DNA of 64,000 bases, from contig JBBSGB010000008.1 in the NCBI GenBank assembly GCA_038254545.1, forward strand, positions 1 through 64,000, in the 5' to 3' direction. The stretch is from CAHJXF01 sp038254545. GTDB taxonomy: Bacteria > Pseudomonadota > Gammaproteobacteria > Burkholderiales > Burkholderiaceae_D. Below the pieces are notes generated by a model. The model searched no databases. It saw nothing but the letters and a program-made list of their open reading frames with translations, and had not been told where the DNA came from. Position 1 is the first letter of the stretch, and the number at the start of each line of letters is the position of its first letter. The translations under genes and the position numbers were made by a program. Positions 51,360 to 60,017 of this stretch are shown piece after piece.

Positions 51360-53001
51360 TCGCCTCACCTCGGATGCGGTCGTGAACGACCACCACATGG
51401 AGCAGGAAGTGGCGGAGGCGCGAGAAACGCTTGCGCTGCTCAACGACAGGGCGGATGGACTGCGCGCGGAACTGTCGGTATTGAGGGAGGTACAGAGAGG
51501 CTTGGGCGACATGCGCGGCACTCATCTCGTCGACGTCAACGAGCAACTGGTGCTCGCCGCGCTTCGAGCCGACAGCCTCGCCGAGACCGCAGTGAGCGAC
51601 ATGCAGGAGCTGGCTCGGGCGAGCCAGCGCGATGTGCTGACCGACACGCCCAATCGCGCGCTGATGATCGACCGGCTGGAAATCGCCATCGCCAATGCCC
51701 AACGACACGAGACGCGCGTCGCCGTCCTTTTTATCGATCTCGACAATTTCAAGCAGATCAACGACACCCTCGGCCATGCGGTCGGCGACGAGGTCCTGAA
51801 GCTGGTCGCCCGCGGTCTGGAGGCCATGGTGCGACACGCGGACACCGTCAGCCGCCATGGCGGAGACGAGTTCGTGGTGCTGCTGTCCGAAATTTCCGAG
51901 GCGTCCGACGCCGCCTCGATCGCGGAGAAGATGCTCGCCGCCCTGTCCGCGCCCAGTCGCGTGGGCACCCATGCGCTCCGCCTGTCCGCGAGCCTGGGCA
52001 TCGCCATCTATCCGGAGGATGGCGATACCGCACTGACCCTCGTCGCCCATGCCGACGCCGCCATGTACCGTTCAAAACGGACTGCGCCCGGCCGTTTCGA
52101 CTTTTACAGCGACGAGGTCGTAAGCGACCGCAGTGCGGTGTCGAACGTCGTCATGCTGCATCAATCGGTGAAGGGCGCCGAGTTCACGCTGGCGCATGAG
52201 CCCCACCTTCGCAACCTTCGCGAGGCCAACGAGCAGTTGGTGCTGGCCGCATTGACCGCGCAGGAACTCGAAGAGCGTGCGGGTGCTGCCCACCGCCGGC
52301 AGATCGCGTTCCTGGCAACGGTGGCCCACGAGTTGCGCAACCCGCTCACTCCTATCCTGCAGGCGGCCGAACTGCTCCACCGACCCCGTACCGACAACCC
52401 GCGATTGGCGAGGCTGCAGGGCGTCATCAAGAGCCAAGTGGCGCACATGGCAAGGCTGATCGACGACCTGCTCGACGGATCGCGCATCAGCACGGGCAAG
52501 TTCCGTCTCGAACGTCTGCCGGTCGATCTGGAAAAGGTGCTCGACATGGCCGTCGAGATGTGCCATCCCGCAATGGACAAGAGGTGCCAGAATTTCACGG
52601 CGATGCCTCTGCCCAGTCCGCTCGTGATGCAAGGTGATGCCGTGCGGCTGGTCCAGATCTTCAGCAACCTGCTCGACAATGCTTCGAAGTACACGGAACA
52701 GGGCGGCAACATCACGCTCGCAGCGGCGGTAAGCGATGGCTCGATGACGATCACCGTGTCCGACGATGGCATCGGCATCACGTCGGCGGCCCTGCCCCAC
52801 ATCTTCGACCTGTTCGTGCAGGACCCGCACGCGGTGGCCGTTCACAGCGGCGGACTGGGCATCGGGCTCGCGGTCGTGCGCGAACTGGTCGAAGGCCATG
52901 GCGGCACGGTCATCGCGAAAAGCCTGGGCAAAAGCATGGGCAGCGAATTCGTCGTCACGCTGCCATTGGCCGACGGTCCGGTGCCAGCCTCGGCCAGTTG
53001 A
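51346..53001 (+). CDS. GGDEF diguanylate cyclase - histidine kinase fusion
   Basis: 551 aa. An N-terminal coiled coil is followed by a GGDEF domain with intact GGDEF (172-176) and a RHAD inhibitory site five residues before it, so cyclase activity and product feedback are expected. Then come HisKA with the phospho-acceptor His328 (VAHELRNPLTP) and a HATPase domain (NLLDNASKYTEQGGNI, DDGIGI, GGLGIGLAVVREL). The element NEQLVLAAL occurs twice, at residue 65 before GGDEF and at 295 before HisKA. The start overlaps the KaiC-like gene by 14 bases. No response regulator is adjacent. Confidence 0.9.
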   Translation: MAMIDRLTSDAVVNDHHMEQEVAEARETLALLNDRADGLRAELSVLREVQRGLGDMRGTHLVDVNEQLVLAALRADSLAETAVSDMQELARASQRDVLTDTPNRALMIDRLEIAIANAQRHETRVAVLFIDLDNFKQINDTLGHAVGDEVLKLVARGLEAMVRHADTVSRHGGDEFVVLLSEISEASDAASIAEKMLAALSAPSRVGTHALRLSASLGIAIYPEDGDTALTLVAHADAAMYRSKRTAPGRFDFYSDEVVSDRSAVSNVVMLHQSVKGAEFTLAHEPHLRNLREANEQLVLAALTAQELEERAGAAHRRQIAFLATVAHELRNPLTPILQAAELLHRPRTDNPRLARLQGVIKSQVAHMARLIDDLLDGSRISTGKFRLERLPVDLEKVLDMAVEMCHPAMDKRCQNFTAMPLPSPLVMQGDAVRLVQIFSNLLDNASKYTEQGGNITLAAAVSDGSMTITVSDDGIGITSAALPHIFDLFVQDPHAVAVHSGGLGIGLAVVRELVEGHGGTVIAKSLGKSMGSEFVVTLPLADGPVPASAS

Positions 53002-53012
53002 GCGCCGCCGAT

Positions 53013-53906
53013 TCATCGCCCCAACAAGTCCGCCATCGTCTTGCGCAGCCACGCATTGCCCGCATCGGCATGAAAGCGCTCATGCCAATGCTGCTTCACC
53101 GAATACGTCGGCAGCGCCAGTGGCGGATCGAATACATGCACGCGCTCCTGTAGCGCCAGCGCCTCGCCCAATCGGCGCGGAACGATCACCAGCAGTTCAG
53201 TCTGCGCAACGATGCGGGCGACACCGAGGAAGCTCGGCAACTCCAGGACGACGGAACGCTCGTAGCCTTGTCGCGCCAACACCTTCTCGACGATCGAGTG
53301 GCCGGTACCCGAAGTCGTCACCACGATGTGCCCCTCGGCGAGGAATGCGCGCTTGTTCGGTCGGGATCGCACGCGCGGGTGGCGCTTCGATGCCAGGCAG
53401 ACGAAGTCCTGCTTGAACAAGGTCTGCTGATAGAAGCCGGCTTCCAGATGCGGCATGAACCCGACTGCCAGGTCGACATCTCCTGACTCCAGGCGCCTCG
53501 GGCTGTCGGTGGAGATCTTCTCGGCCTCGATGCGCACGCCGGGCGCTGTGCCATGCAGGTAGTTGATGAGCGTAGGCAGCACCACGATCTCGCTGATGTC
53601 CGTCATGGAAATGCGGAACTTGCGCTTCGCGCTCGCGGCATCGAACGGGGCACGAGGTGCGAGCAGATCGGCGAGGCGTTGCACCGACGCCGCCACGTCC
53701 GGATAGACCTTCTGCGCGTACCGCGTGGGTTCCATGCCGCGCGACGTCCGGCAGAACAGGCGGTCGCCGAAGTGGCGCCGCAGCTTGTTCAACGCAATGC
53801 TCGCGTTCGCCTGCGCCATGCCGAGCCTTTCGGCCGCGCGCGACACGCTCTGGGTCTTGTAGACCTCCACGAACACGTTCAGCCAGTCCAGATCCAGTTT
53901 GGCCAC
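53013..53906 (-). CDS. LysR-family regulator of the hydroxybenzoate-gentisate genes
   Basis: 297-aa LysR protein. The HTH (FVEVYKTQSVSRAAERLGMA, NASIALNKLRRHFGD) is followed by an effector-binding domain of the NahR/NodD-like group (RISMTDISEIVVLPTLINYL). It is divergent from the 3-hydroxybenzoate hydroxylase gene with a 19-base dyad between, the classic layout for an aromatic-acid-responsive activator. Confidence 0.92.
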   Translation of the reverse strand: MAKLDLDWLNVFVEVYKTQSVSRAAERLGMAQANASIALNKLRRHFGDRLFCRTSRGMEPTRYAQKVYPDVAASVQRLADLLAPRAPFDAASAKRKFRISMTDISEIVVLPTLINYLHGTAPGVRIEAEKISTDSPRRLESGDVDLAVGFMPHLEAGFYQQTLFKQDFVCLASKRHPRVRSRPNKRAFLAEGHIVVTTSGTGHSIVEKVLARQGYERSVVLELPSFLGVARIVAQTELLVIVPRRLGEALALQERVHVFDPPLALPTYSVKQHWHERFHADAGNAWLRKTMADLLGR

Positions 53907-53926
53907 GGCCGATCTCTATTGAAAAA

Positions 53927-53945
53927 CGATATTCGGAGTATATCG
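53927..53945. promoter_or_regulatory. LysR-type dyad
   Basis: CGATAT (53927-53932) and ATATCG (53940-53945) are inverted arms around 7 bases, with a T-N11-A pattern. It lies 21 bases upstream of the lysR start and about 110 before the monooxygenase start, as expected for a LysR recognition site. Confidence 0.6.
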
Positions 53946-54053
53946 ATAGGCACGTTTACGTAATGATCATGCGCGCCTAAGGTCGTCTGGTTTCGCCATG
54001 CCGCGCCTACGAGCGACGCCCGGGCTGATGACACCTCGAATCGAAGAGACGAC

Positions 54054-55265
54054 ATGAGCCGCGCATCCGCATCGCTTCCGGTTCTCGTGGCCGGCGGCGG
54101 TATCGGCGGGCTGGCCGCTGCGCTCGCCATCGCGCGGCAGGGATTCGCCGTGAAGGTCTTCGAGCAATCGCCGCGGATCGGCGAGATCGGTGCGGGCATC
54201 CAGCTCGGGCCGAACGCCTTCGCCGCGCTGGATGCGCTGGGTGTCGGCGAGCGTGCGCGCAGTCGCGCGGTCTATACCGAGCGGATGGTGATGATGGACG
54301 CGGTCGAGGGCGCGGAGGTCGCGTCGATCGACGTCGGTGCGCCGTTTCGCGAGCGCTTTGCGAATCCCTATGCGGTGATTCATCGCGCCGACATCCACGG
54401 TTCGCTGCTCGAAGGCGTGCGCGAAGCGACCGATCGCATCGAGTTCGTCACGTCCACCCGCATAGCAACAGTCGAGCAAAGCGACAGCGGTGTTGCGGTG
54501 GTCGACGCCAACGGCGTTGAACACCAGGGCATCGCGCTGATCGGCGCCGATGGTGTCAAGTCCGCCGTGCGCCAACAATTCGTCGGCGATCCGGTGTGCG
54601 TCTCCGGCCACGTGGTCTATCGCGCCGTGGTCGATGCCGCGGAATTTCCCGCCGATCTGCGCTGGAATGCGCCGGCCGTATGGGCGGGCCCGAACTGCCA
54701 CCTCGTGCACTACCCGCTGCGCGGCGGCGAGCAGTACAACGTCGTCGTCACCTTTCACAGCCGGCGCGAAGAACAATGGAGTATCACCGAGGGCAGCGCG
54801 GAAGAAGTGCAGTCCTACTTCACCGGCATCCTCGAGCGCCCGCGCCAGTTGCTCGCGCTGCCGAAGAGTTGGAAGCGCTGGGCCACCGCCGACCGCGAGC
54901 CGATTTCGCAATGGTCCTTCGGCCGCACCACATTGCTCGGCGACGCCGCGCATCCGATGCTGCAGTACCTGGCGCAGGGCGCGTGCATGGCGATGGAGGA
55001 CGCGGTGACGCTCGGCGAAGCGCTGTGCGTGCATGAGGTCAGCAAGAGCGGCTACTTCGCGCTTGCGTTCGAGCACTACCAACGTTCACGCGTTTCGCGC
55101 ACCGCGCGCGTCGTGCTGTCAGCGCGCGAGATGGGCCGCATCTATCACGCCAGCGGCGTGCAGCGCCTGGTGCGCAACGACCTGTGGCGTGGCCGGTCGC
55201 AGCAACATTTCTACGACGCGCTCGAGTGGTTGTACGGCTGGCGCGTCGAGAACTGCCTCGCCTGA
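54054..55265 (+). CDS. FAD monooxygenase, 3-hydroxybenzoate 6-hydroxylase type
   Basis: 403-aa class A flavoprotein hydroxylase. The dinucleotide motif VAGGGIGGLAAALAIARQG, the NADPH/FAD motif IGADGVKSAVR and the second FAD motif GDAAHPMLQYLAQGACMAME are in place. The next gene encodes gentisate dioxygenase, so para-hydroxylation of 3-hydroxybenzoate to gentisate is the best assignment. Salicylate 5-hydroxylation uses unrelated enzymes. The fumarylpyruvate and maleylpyruvate genes are not present here. Confidence 0.88.
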   Translation: MSRASASLPVLVAGGGIGGLAAALAIARQGFAVKVFEQSPRIGEIGAGIQLGPNAFAALDALGVGERARSRAVYTERMVMMDAVEGAEVASIDVGAPFRERFANPYAVIHRADIHGSLLEGVREATDRIEFVTSTRIATVEQSDSGVAVVDANGVEHQGIALIGADGVKSAVRQQFVGDPVCVSGHVVYRAVVDAAEFPADLRWNAPAVWAGPNCHLVHYPLRGGEQYNVVVTFHSRREEQWSITEGSAEEVQSYFTGILERPRQLLALPKSWKRWATADREPISQWSFGRTTLLGDAAHPMLQYLAQGACMAMEDAVTLGEALCVHEVSKSGYFALAFEHYQRSRVSRTARVVLSAREMGRIYHASGVQRLVRNDLWRGRSQQHFYDALEWLYGWRVENCLA

Positions 55266-55383
55266 CTTTGTCCACGCGGGTTGATCCGCGCGGAGAAGAG
55301 ATTGCGTATTTAGAATGTCCGCTATCCGTGGAGAGCTCGCGTGCGCACTCGGTCGCGACCGCTTCAACGAACAGGAGAAGACG

Positions 55384-56421
55384 ATGTTCGATCGACCCTC
55401 ACCGAACGCCGAACGCAAGGCCTACTACGACCGCATAGCCCGGCATCACCTCACGCCGCTGTGGGAGGTGCTCGGCAACCTCGTCATCCCGCAGCCCAAC
55501 TCGCCGTGCGTGCCGGCACTGTGGAATTACGACGGCATCCGCGACCCTCTGCTCGAGTCGGGTCGCCTGATCACCGCGCGAGAAGCCGAGCGCCGCGTGC
55601 TGGTGCTCGAGAACCCTGCGCTGCGCGGGCAATCGGCGATCACCAACACGCTCTACTGTGGCCTGCAACTGATCATGCCCGGCGAGGTCGCGCCCAGTCA
55701 TCGCCACACGCAATCGGCGCTGCGCTTCGTCGTCGAAGGCGAGGGCGCGTACACCGCGGTCGATGGCGAACGCATCACGATGCGTCGCGGCGACTTCATC
55801 ATCACGCCGTCGTGGACCTGGCACGACCACGGCAACCTGGGCAGCGAGCCCGTGATCTGGATGGACGGCCTCGACATTCCGCTGGTGCGCATGCTCGACG
55901 CGAGCTTCGCCGAGCGCCTCGGCGAAGAGACGCAGCCGGTGCTGCGGCCCGAAGGCGATGCGTGGTCACGTTATGGCGCGAACATGCTGCCGGTCGACTG
56001 GGAACCCGCGTCGAAGACCAGCCCGGTGTTTCACTATCCCTACGCGCGCAGCCGCGAGGTATTGGAGAAGCTGGCGCGTTCAGGACCGCTGCATCCCGCG
56101 CACGGCGTCAAGATGCAATACATCAATCCGGCAAGCGGCGGCTTCGCGATGCCCACCATTGCGGCCTTCATCCAGTGGATGCCCAGGGGCTTCAAGGGTG
56201 AGGGCGAGCGCGTCACGGACGGCACCATCTACAACGTCGTCGAAGGCCATGGCCGCAGCTTCGTCGGCGATCAGGTCTTCGCCTGGGGGCCGCGTGACAT
56301 CTTCGTCTCGCCGTCGTGGGTGCCGGTGCGTCACGAGACCGACGACGACGCGGTGCTGTTCAGCTTTTCGGATCGGCCGGTGCAGAAGGCGTTGGGACTC
56401 TGGCGTTCAGCAGCTGTCTGA
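55384..56421 (+). CDS. gentisate 1,2-dioxygenase
   Basis: 345-aa bicupin Fe(II) ring-cleavage enzyme producing maleylpyruvate. The N-terminal cupin has the metal motif PSHRHTQSALRFVVEGEG and TWHDHGN. The second cupin is degenerate (VVEGHGRSFVGDQVFAWGPR). AGGAGA sits just ahead of the ATG, and the longer upstream frame is not needed. It follows the hydroxylase and is likely co-transcribed under the divergent LysR. Confidence 0.95.
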   Translation: MFDRPSPNAERKAYYDRIARHHLTPLWEVLGNLVIPQPNSPCVPALWNYDGIRDPLLESGRLITAREAERRVLVLENPALRGQSAITNTLYCGLQLIMPGEVAPSHRHTQSALRFVVEGEGAYTAVDGERITMRRGDFIITPSWTWHDHGNLGSEPVIWMDGLDIPLVRMLDASFAERLGEETQPVLRPEGDAWSRYGANMLPVDWEPASKTSPVFHYPYARSREVLEKLARSGPLHPAHGVKMQYINPASGGFAMPTIAAFIQWMPRGFKGEGERVTDGTIYNVVEGHGRSFVGDQVFAWGPRDIFVSPSWVPVRHETDDDAVLFSFSDRPVQKALGLWRSAAV

Positions 56422-56460
56422 CCGTGCGGCTGCCTTTCCGCAAAGGCGAGCGTCGCCCAC

Positions 56461-56484
56461 CGTTATATTCCGCGGTATATTTCG
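56461..56484. promoter_or_regulatory. ModE binding site upstream of modA
   Basis: CGTTATATT (56461-56469), 6 bases, then TATATTTCG (56476-56484). The left arm is identical to the ModE site I know from the E. coli modA promoter and the right arm matches in most positions. It lies 80 bases before the modA ATG, and modE is the last gene of the same cluster. Confidence 0.75.
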
Positions 56485-56564
56485 CTTCGGCATGCTGGTG
56501 CCGCCTTTCTTCGCGGTGCGGCCGCTTGATGAATGTCGATGTGATCGCTCGCGAAGGAAGATTC

Positions 56565-57335
56565 ATGAAGCTCGTAAAGACTCTGCTTGCCGCAGGCGCG
56601 CTCCTGCTCTCCGTGTCCGCGCATGCCGAAAAGATCACCATCGCGGCGGCGGCGGATGTGAAGTTCGCGATGGACGAGATCGTAACGGCCTTCAAGATGA
56701 CCGCACCGGGCGACGAGGTGGGGGTGGTCTACGGTTCGTCAGGAAACTTCAACACGCAGATTCAGCAAGGCGCGCCTTACGATCTCTACTTCTCGGCCGA
56801 CATCGCCTTTCCCCGGGAGTTGGCGAAGAACGGCTACGCGGGCTCGGATGTGAAGCCCTATGCGGTGGGTCGCATCGTTCTCTGGAGTGCGACGCAGGAT
56901 GCGGCCCGCATGACGATGGCCAGCCTCGCCGATCCCAGGATCACGCGCATCGCCATCGCCAATCCGAAACATGCGCCCTACGGCAGGCGCGCGGAGGAAG
57001 CATTGCGCGCCTCGGGGCTGTGGGAGAAGGTGGAAGCAAAACTGGTCTATGGCGAGAACATCGCGCAAACCGCGCAGTACGTGGAAAGCGGTAACGCGCA
57101 GGTCGGGATCATCGCGCTGTCGCTGGCGATCAATCCGCAGCTTTCGAACAAGGGCGGCTATTGGCTGATTCCCGACACGCTGCACGCGCCGCTCAAACAG
57201 GGCTTCATTATCACCAAGCGCGCTGCGAATAGCCCACTGGCCAAGCGCTTCGCCGACTACATGAGCAGCACACCCGCTCGAGCCGTCATGACCAAATACG
57301 GCTTTGTATTGCCCGGCGAGGTCGCGAGCAAATGA
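56565..57335 (+). CDS. modA: molybdate ABC transporter, periplasmic binding protein
   Basis: 256-aa binding protein. The signal peptide (LLAAGALLLSVSAHA) precedes the ITIAAAADVKFAMDEIV start typical of ModA. Oxyanion-binding Ser residues lie in VVYGSSGNFNTQIQ, with later motifs YDLYFSADIAFPREL and AIANPKHAPYGRRAEE. AAGGAAG lies just ahead of the ATG. It is the first gene of modABC-modE and is probably repressed by molybdate-bound ModE. Confidence 0.95.
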   Translation: MKLVKTLLAAGALLLSVSAHAEKITIAAAADVKFAMDEIVTAFKMTAPGDEVGVVYGSSGNFNTQIQQGAPYDLYFSADIAFPRELAKNGYAGSDVKPYAVGRIVLWSATQDAARMTMASLADPRITRIAIANPKHAPYGRRAEEALRASGLWEKVEAKLVYGENIAQTAQYVESGNAQVGIIALSLAINPQLSNKGGYWLIPDTLHAPLKQGFIITKRAANSPLAKRFADYMSSTPARAVMTKYGFVLPGEVASK

Positions 57336-57360
57336 CGGCGCCGCGTCGCCTGCGAAGACC

Positions 57361-58038
57361 ATGCATATAACGAATGGCGATCTGCAGGCGATCTGGTTGA
57401 CCGTAAGACTGGCGGGCATCGTCACCGTCATCCTGCTCTTCGTAGGTACGCCCATCGCCTGGTGGCTCGCACGCATCGACGGCTGGTGGAAAGGCCCGAT
57501 CGGCGCCGTGGTGGCATTGCCTTTGGTACTCCCTCCTTCGGTACTGGGCTTCTATCTGTTGCTGGCGATGGGACCCGACGGCCCGGTTGGACGACTCACC
57601 GAGGCGCTTCACATGGGTTTGCTGCCCTTCACTTTTTGGGGTCTGGTGGTGGGGTCCGTGTTCTATTCGTTGCCCTTCATGGTTCAGCCTTTGCAGGCCG
57701 CGTTCGAAGCGATCGGTGAGCGGCCCATGGAAGTCGCGGCGACCTTGCGCGCTTCGCCGCTCGATGCGTTCTTCACCGTGGCCGTACCGCTCGCGTTGCC
57801 GGGCTTTCTGACCGCGTGCATCCTGACCTTCGCTCATACGGTGGGCGAATTCGGCGTGGTGTTGATGATCGGCGGCAGTCTGCCGGGCGTGACGCGCGTC
57901 GCGTCCGTGCAGATCTATGACCACGTGCAGGCGCTCGAATACACGGAGGCCCATAGGCTCGCGGCGGTCATGCTGATCTTCTCTTTCGTGGTGTTGCTGG
58001 CGCTCTACGCATGGCGGCCCGATCGCAGGAAGGGATGA
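57361..58038 (+). CDS. modB: molybdate ABC transporter permease
   Basis: 225-aa permease with five or six helices (LAGIVTVILLFVGTPIAWWL, LPLVLPPSVLGFYLLLAM, FTFWGLVVGSVFYSL). The EAA loop contacting ModC is MEVAATLRASPLDAFFTVAVPLALPG-like. It begins 25 bases after modA and ends 3 bases before modC. I start at ATG 57361 (MHITNGD), and the open frame before it belongs to the modA tail region. Confidence 0.93.
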   Translation: MHITNGDLQAIWLTVRLAGIVTVILLFVGTPIAWWLARIDGWWKGPIGAVVALPLVLPPSVLGFYLLLAMGPDGPVGRLTEALHMGLLPFTFWGLVVGSVFYSLPFMVQPLQAAFEAIGERPMEVAATLRASPLDAFFTVAVPLALPGFLTACILTFAHTVGEFGVVLMIGGSLPGVTRVASVQIYDHVQALEYTEAHRLAAVMLIFSFVVLLALYAWRPDRRKG

Positions 58039-58041
58039 ACG

Positions 58042-59121
58042 ATGGACAACATCCACGCGCGCTTTCGTCTCGACTGGCCCGGCTTCGTTCTCGATGTGGA
58101 CCTGGCTTTTCCCGGTCGCGGCGTTACGGCCTTGTTCGGCCCTTCCGGTTCGGGCAAGACGACGCTACTGCGATGCATTGCCGGACTGGAGCGGGCGCCG
58201 CACGGATTGCTCACCATCGATGGCGAGGTCTGGCAAGACGGCAAGCACTGGCTGCCCACTCACAGGCGGCTGTTGGGGTATGTGTTCCAGGAGGCGAGCC
58301 TGTTTCCTCACCTCTCGGTGGAGGGCAACTTGCGTTATGGGCTGAAGCGCGCCGCGCAAGAGCGAGTCAGTCTGGACCAGGCCATCGAGTTGCTGGGCAT
58401 CGACCACCTCCTCGACAGGAAGCCGGACAGGCTTTCCGGGGGCGAGCGCAGCCGCGTGGGCATCGCACGCGCGCTAGCGGTCAGCCCGCGCATTCTCCTC
58501 ATGGACGAACCGCTCGCGGCGCTCGACTTCAAACGCAAGCAGGAAGTCCTGCCCTATCTGGAACGGCTGCGCAACGAACTGGACATTCCAGTGGTGTACG
58601 TCAGCCACTCTTCCGATGAAGTAGCAACGCTCGCGGATCATCTGGTCGCACTTGAAGGCGGCCGGGTATCGGCCAGCGGTCGGTTAAGCGAGATGCTGGT
58701 CCGGCTCGATTCCACCTTCCGTCTGGGCGAAGAGGTCGGCGCGATCCTCGAGGGCACCGTGGGGACCATCGATAGCACCTGGCATCTGGCGCGACTGGAT
58801 TTTGCAGGTGGAAGTCTCTGGACACCTGACCGCGATCTGACCGTCGGCCGCAAGGTGCGGGTGCGGGTCCTCGCGAGGGACGTCAGCCTGGCTTGTCTGC
58901 ATCCCGAACAGAGCAGCATCCAGAATGTATTGCAGGGTCGTGTCGATGCGATCGCAGGCGCCGAACATCCCGGACTGATGCTGGTGCGTGTGCGCGTGAG
59001 CAAGGATGCGGGAGATTCGACACTGGTTGCCCGCTTGACGAAGCGGGCTGCCGCAGCGCTCGAACTGACCGTGGGGCAGGAGCTATGGGTGCAAGTGAAA
59101 TCGGTTGCATTGATGGAATGA
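58042..59121 (+). CDS. modC: molybdate ABC transporter ATP-binding protein
   Basis: 359-aa ATPase with Walker A GPSGSGKTTLL, signature LSGGERSRVGIARAL, Walker B ILLMDEPLAALD and H-loop VYVSHSSDEV. The C-terminal Mop/TOBE domain (SIQNVLQGRVDAIAGAEHPG onward) can bind molybdate and mediate trans-inhibition. It immediately follows modB. Confidence 0.96.
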   Translation: MDNIHARFRLDWPGFVLDVDLAFPGRGVTALFGPSGSGKTTLLRCIAGLERAPHGLLTIDGEVWQDGKHWLPTHRRLLGYVFQEASLFPHLSVEGNLRYGLKRAAQERVSLDQAIELLGIDHLLDRKPDRLSGGERSRVGIARALAVSPRILLMDEPLAALDFKRKQEVLPYLERLRNELDIPVVYVSHSSDEVATLADHLVALEGGRVSASGRLSEMLVRLDSTFRLGEEVGAILEGTVGTIDSTWHLARLDFAGGSLWTPDRDLTVGRKVRVRVLARDVSLACLHPEQSSIQNVLQGRVDAIAGAEHPGLMLVRVRVSKDAGDSTLVARLTKRAAAALELTVGQELWVQVKSVALME

Positions 59122-59182
59122 CTGAAACCGGGCCAGGGACGCACTGCTGCCGAGAACACTTCATGCGGAAGGGCCCGCTCCC

Positions 59183-60010
59183 ATGAACGCGCGCCGCAAG
59201 GAGCCCGTGCTCGCGCTCGAAGGCACGGTCTGGATGACCGCGAACGGCGCGCTGCTCGGTGGCCGCGACCGCATCGGACTGTTGCGCGCGATCGGCCTGC
59301 GCGGCTCGATCACGCATGCCGCCAAGGCGGTCGGCATAAGCTACAAGGCTGCCTGGGACGCGGTCGATGCGATGAACAATCTGGCCGGCGCCGCGTTGGT
59401 CGAGCGCCGTGCGGGCGGCCGCGGCGGCGGACGTACATCGCTGACCGAGCGCGGCGCGCAACTGGTTGCACGCTACGACGAACTGGCGAGCGTTCATCGG
59501 CGCTTCGTAGAACACCTGAGCAAGAGCAGCACCGATCTCGCATCCGATCTCGAACTTCTGAGGACACTCAACATGAAGACCAGCGCCCGCAATCATTTCG
59601 TCGGCGAAGTCGTGGCCGTTCGCACGGGTGCGGTCAACGACGAAGTCGAACTTGCGATCGCGGGCGGCCATCGCATCGTCGCTGTCGTCACGCACGAAAG
59701 CACCGAGTCGCTGGGCATCGCCATCGGCGCGACCGCATTCGCGCTGGTGAAGGCCTCGTCGGTGATCATCGCGACCGACCTGCCGCCCGCAAAACTGTCG
59801 GCGCGCAATCAGTTGAGCGGCACGATCTCGCACGTCGAACACGGCGCGGTCAACGACGAAGTCGTGCTGACCCTCGGAGAAAAGGACGGCGGCCTGACGA
59901 TCGCCGCGATCATCACGAGCGCGAGTGCCGCATCGCTTGGACTGCGCGAGAGCGTCGAGGCGACGGCGATCTTCAAGGCATCGAGCGTGATCCTCGGCGT
60001 GCCGGGGTGA
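59183..60010 (+). CDS. modE: molybdate-responsive regulator ModE
   Basis: 275-aa regulator. The N-terminal winged HTH (RIGLLRAIGLRGSITHAAKA, VGISYKAAWDAVDAMNNLAG) is followed by two Mop domains that bind molybdate. They start at TSARNHFVGEVVAVRTGAVN and LSARNQLSGTISHVEHGAVN and both end in FxxxKASSVI. It is 61 bases after modC. The ModE box upstream of modA is the expected target, giving feedback control of the whole cluster. Confidence 0.95.
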   Translation: MNARRKEPVLALEGTVWMTANGALLGGRDRIGLLRAIGLRGSITHAAKAVGISYKAAWDAVDAMNNLAGAALVERRAGGRGGGRTSLTERGAQLVARYDELASVHRRFVEHLSKSSTDLASDLELLRTLNMKTSARNHFVGEVVAVRTGAVNDEVELAIAGGHRIVAVVTHESTESLGIAIGATAFALVKASSVIIATDLPPAKLSARNQLSGTISHVEHGAVNDEVVLTLGEKDGGLTIAAIITSASAASLGLRESVEATAIFKASSVILGVPG

Positions 60011-60017
60011 ATGCGAC

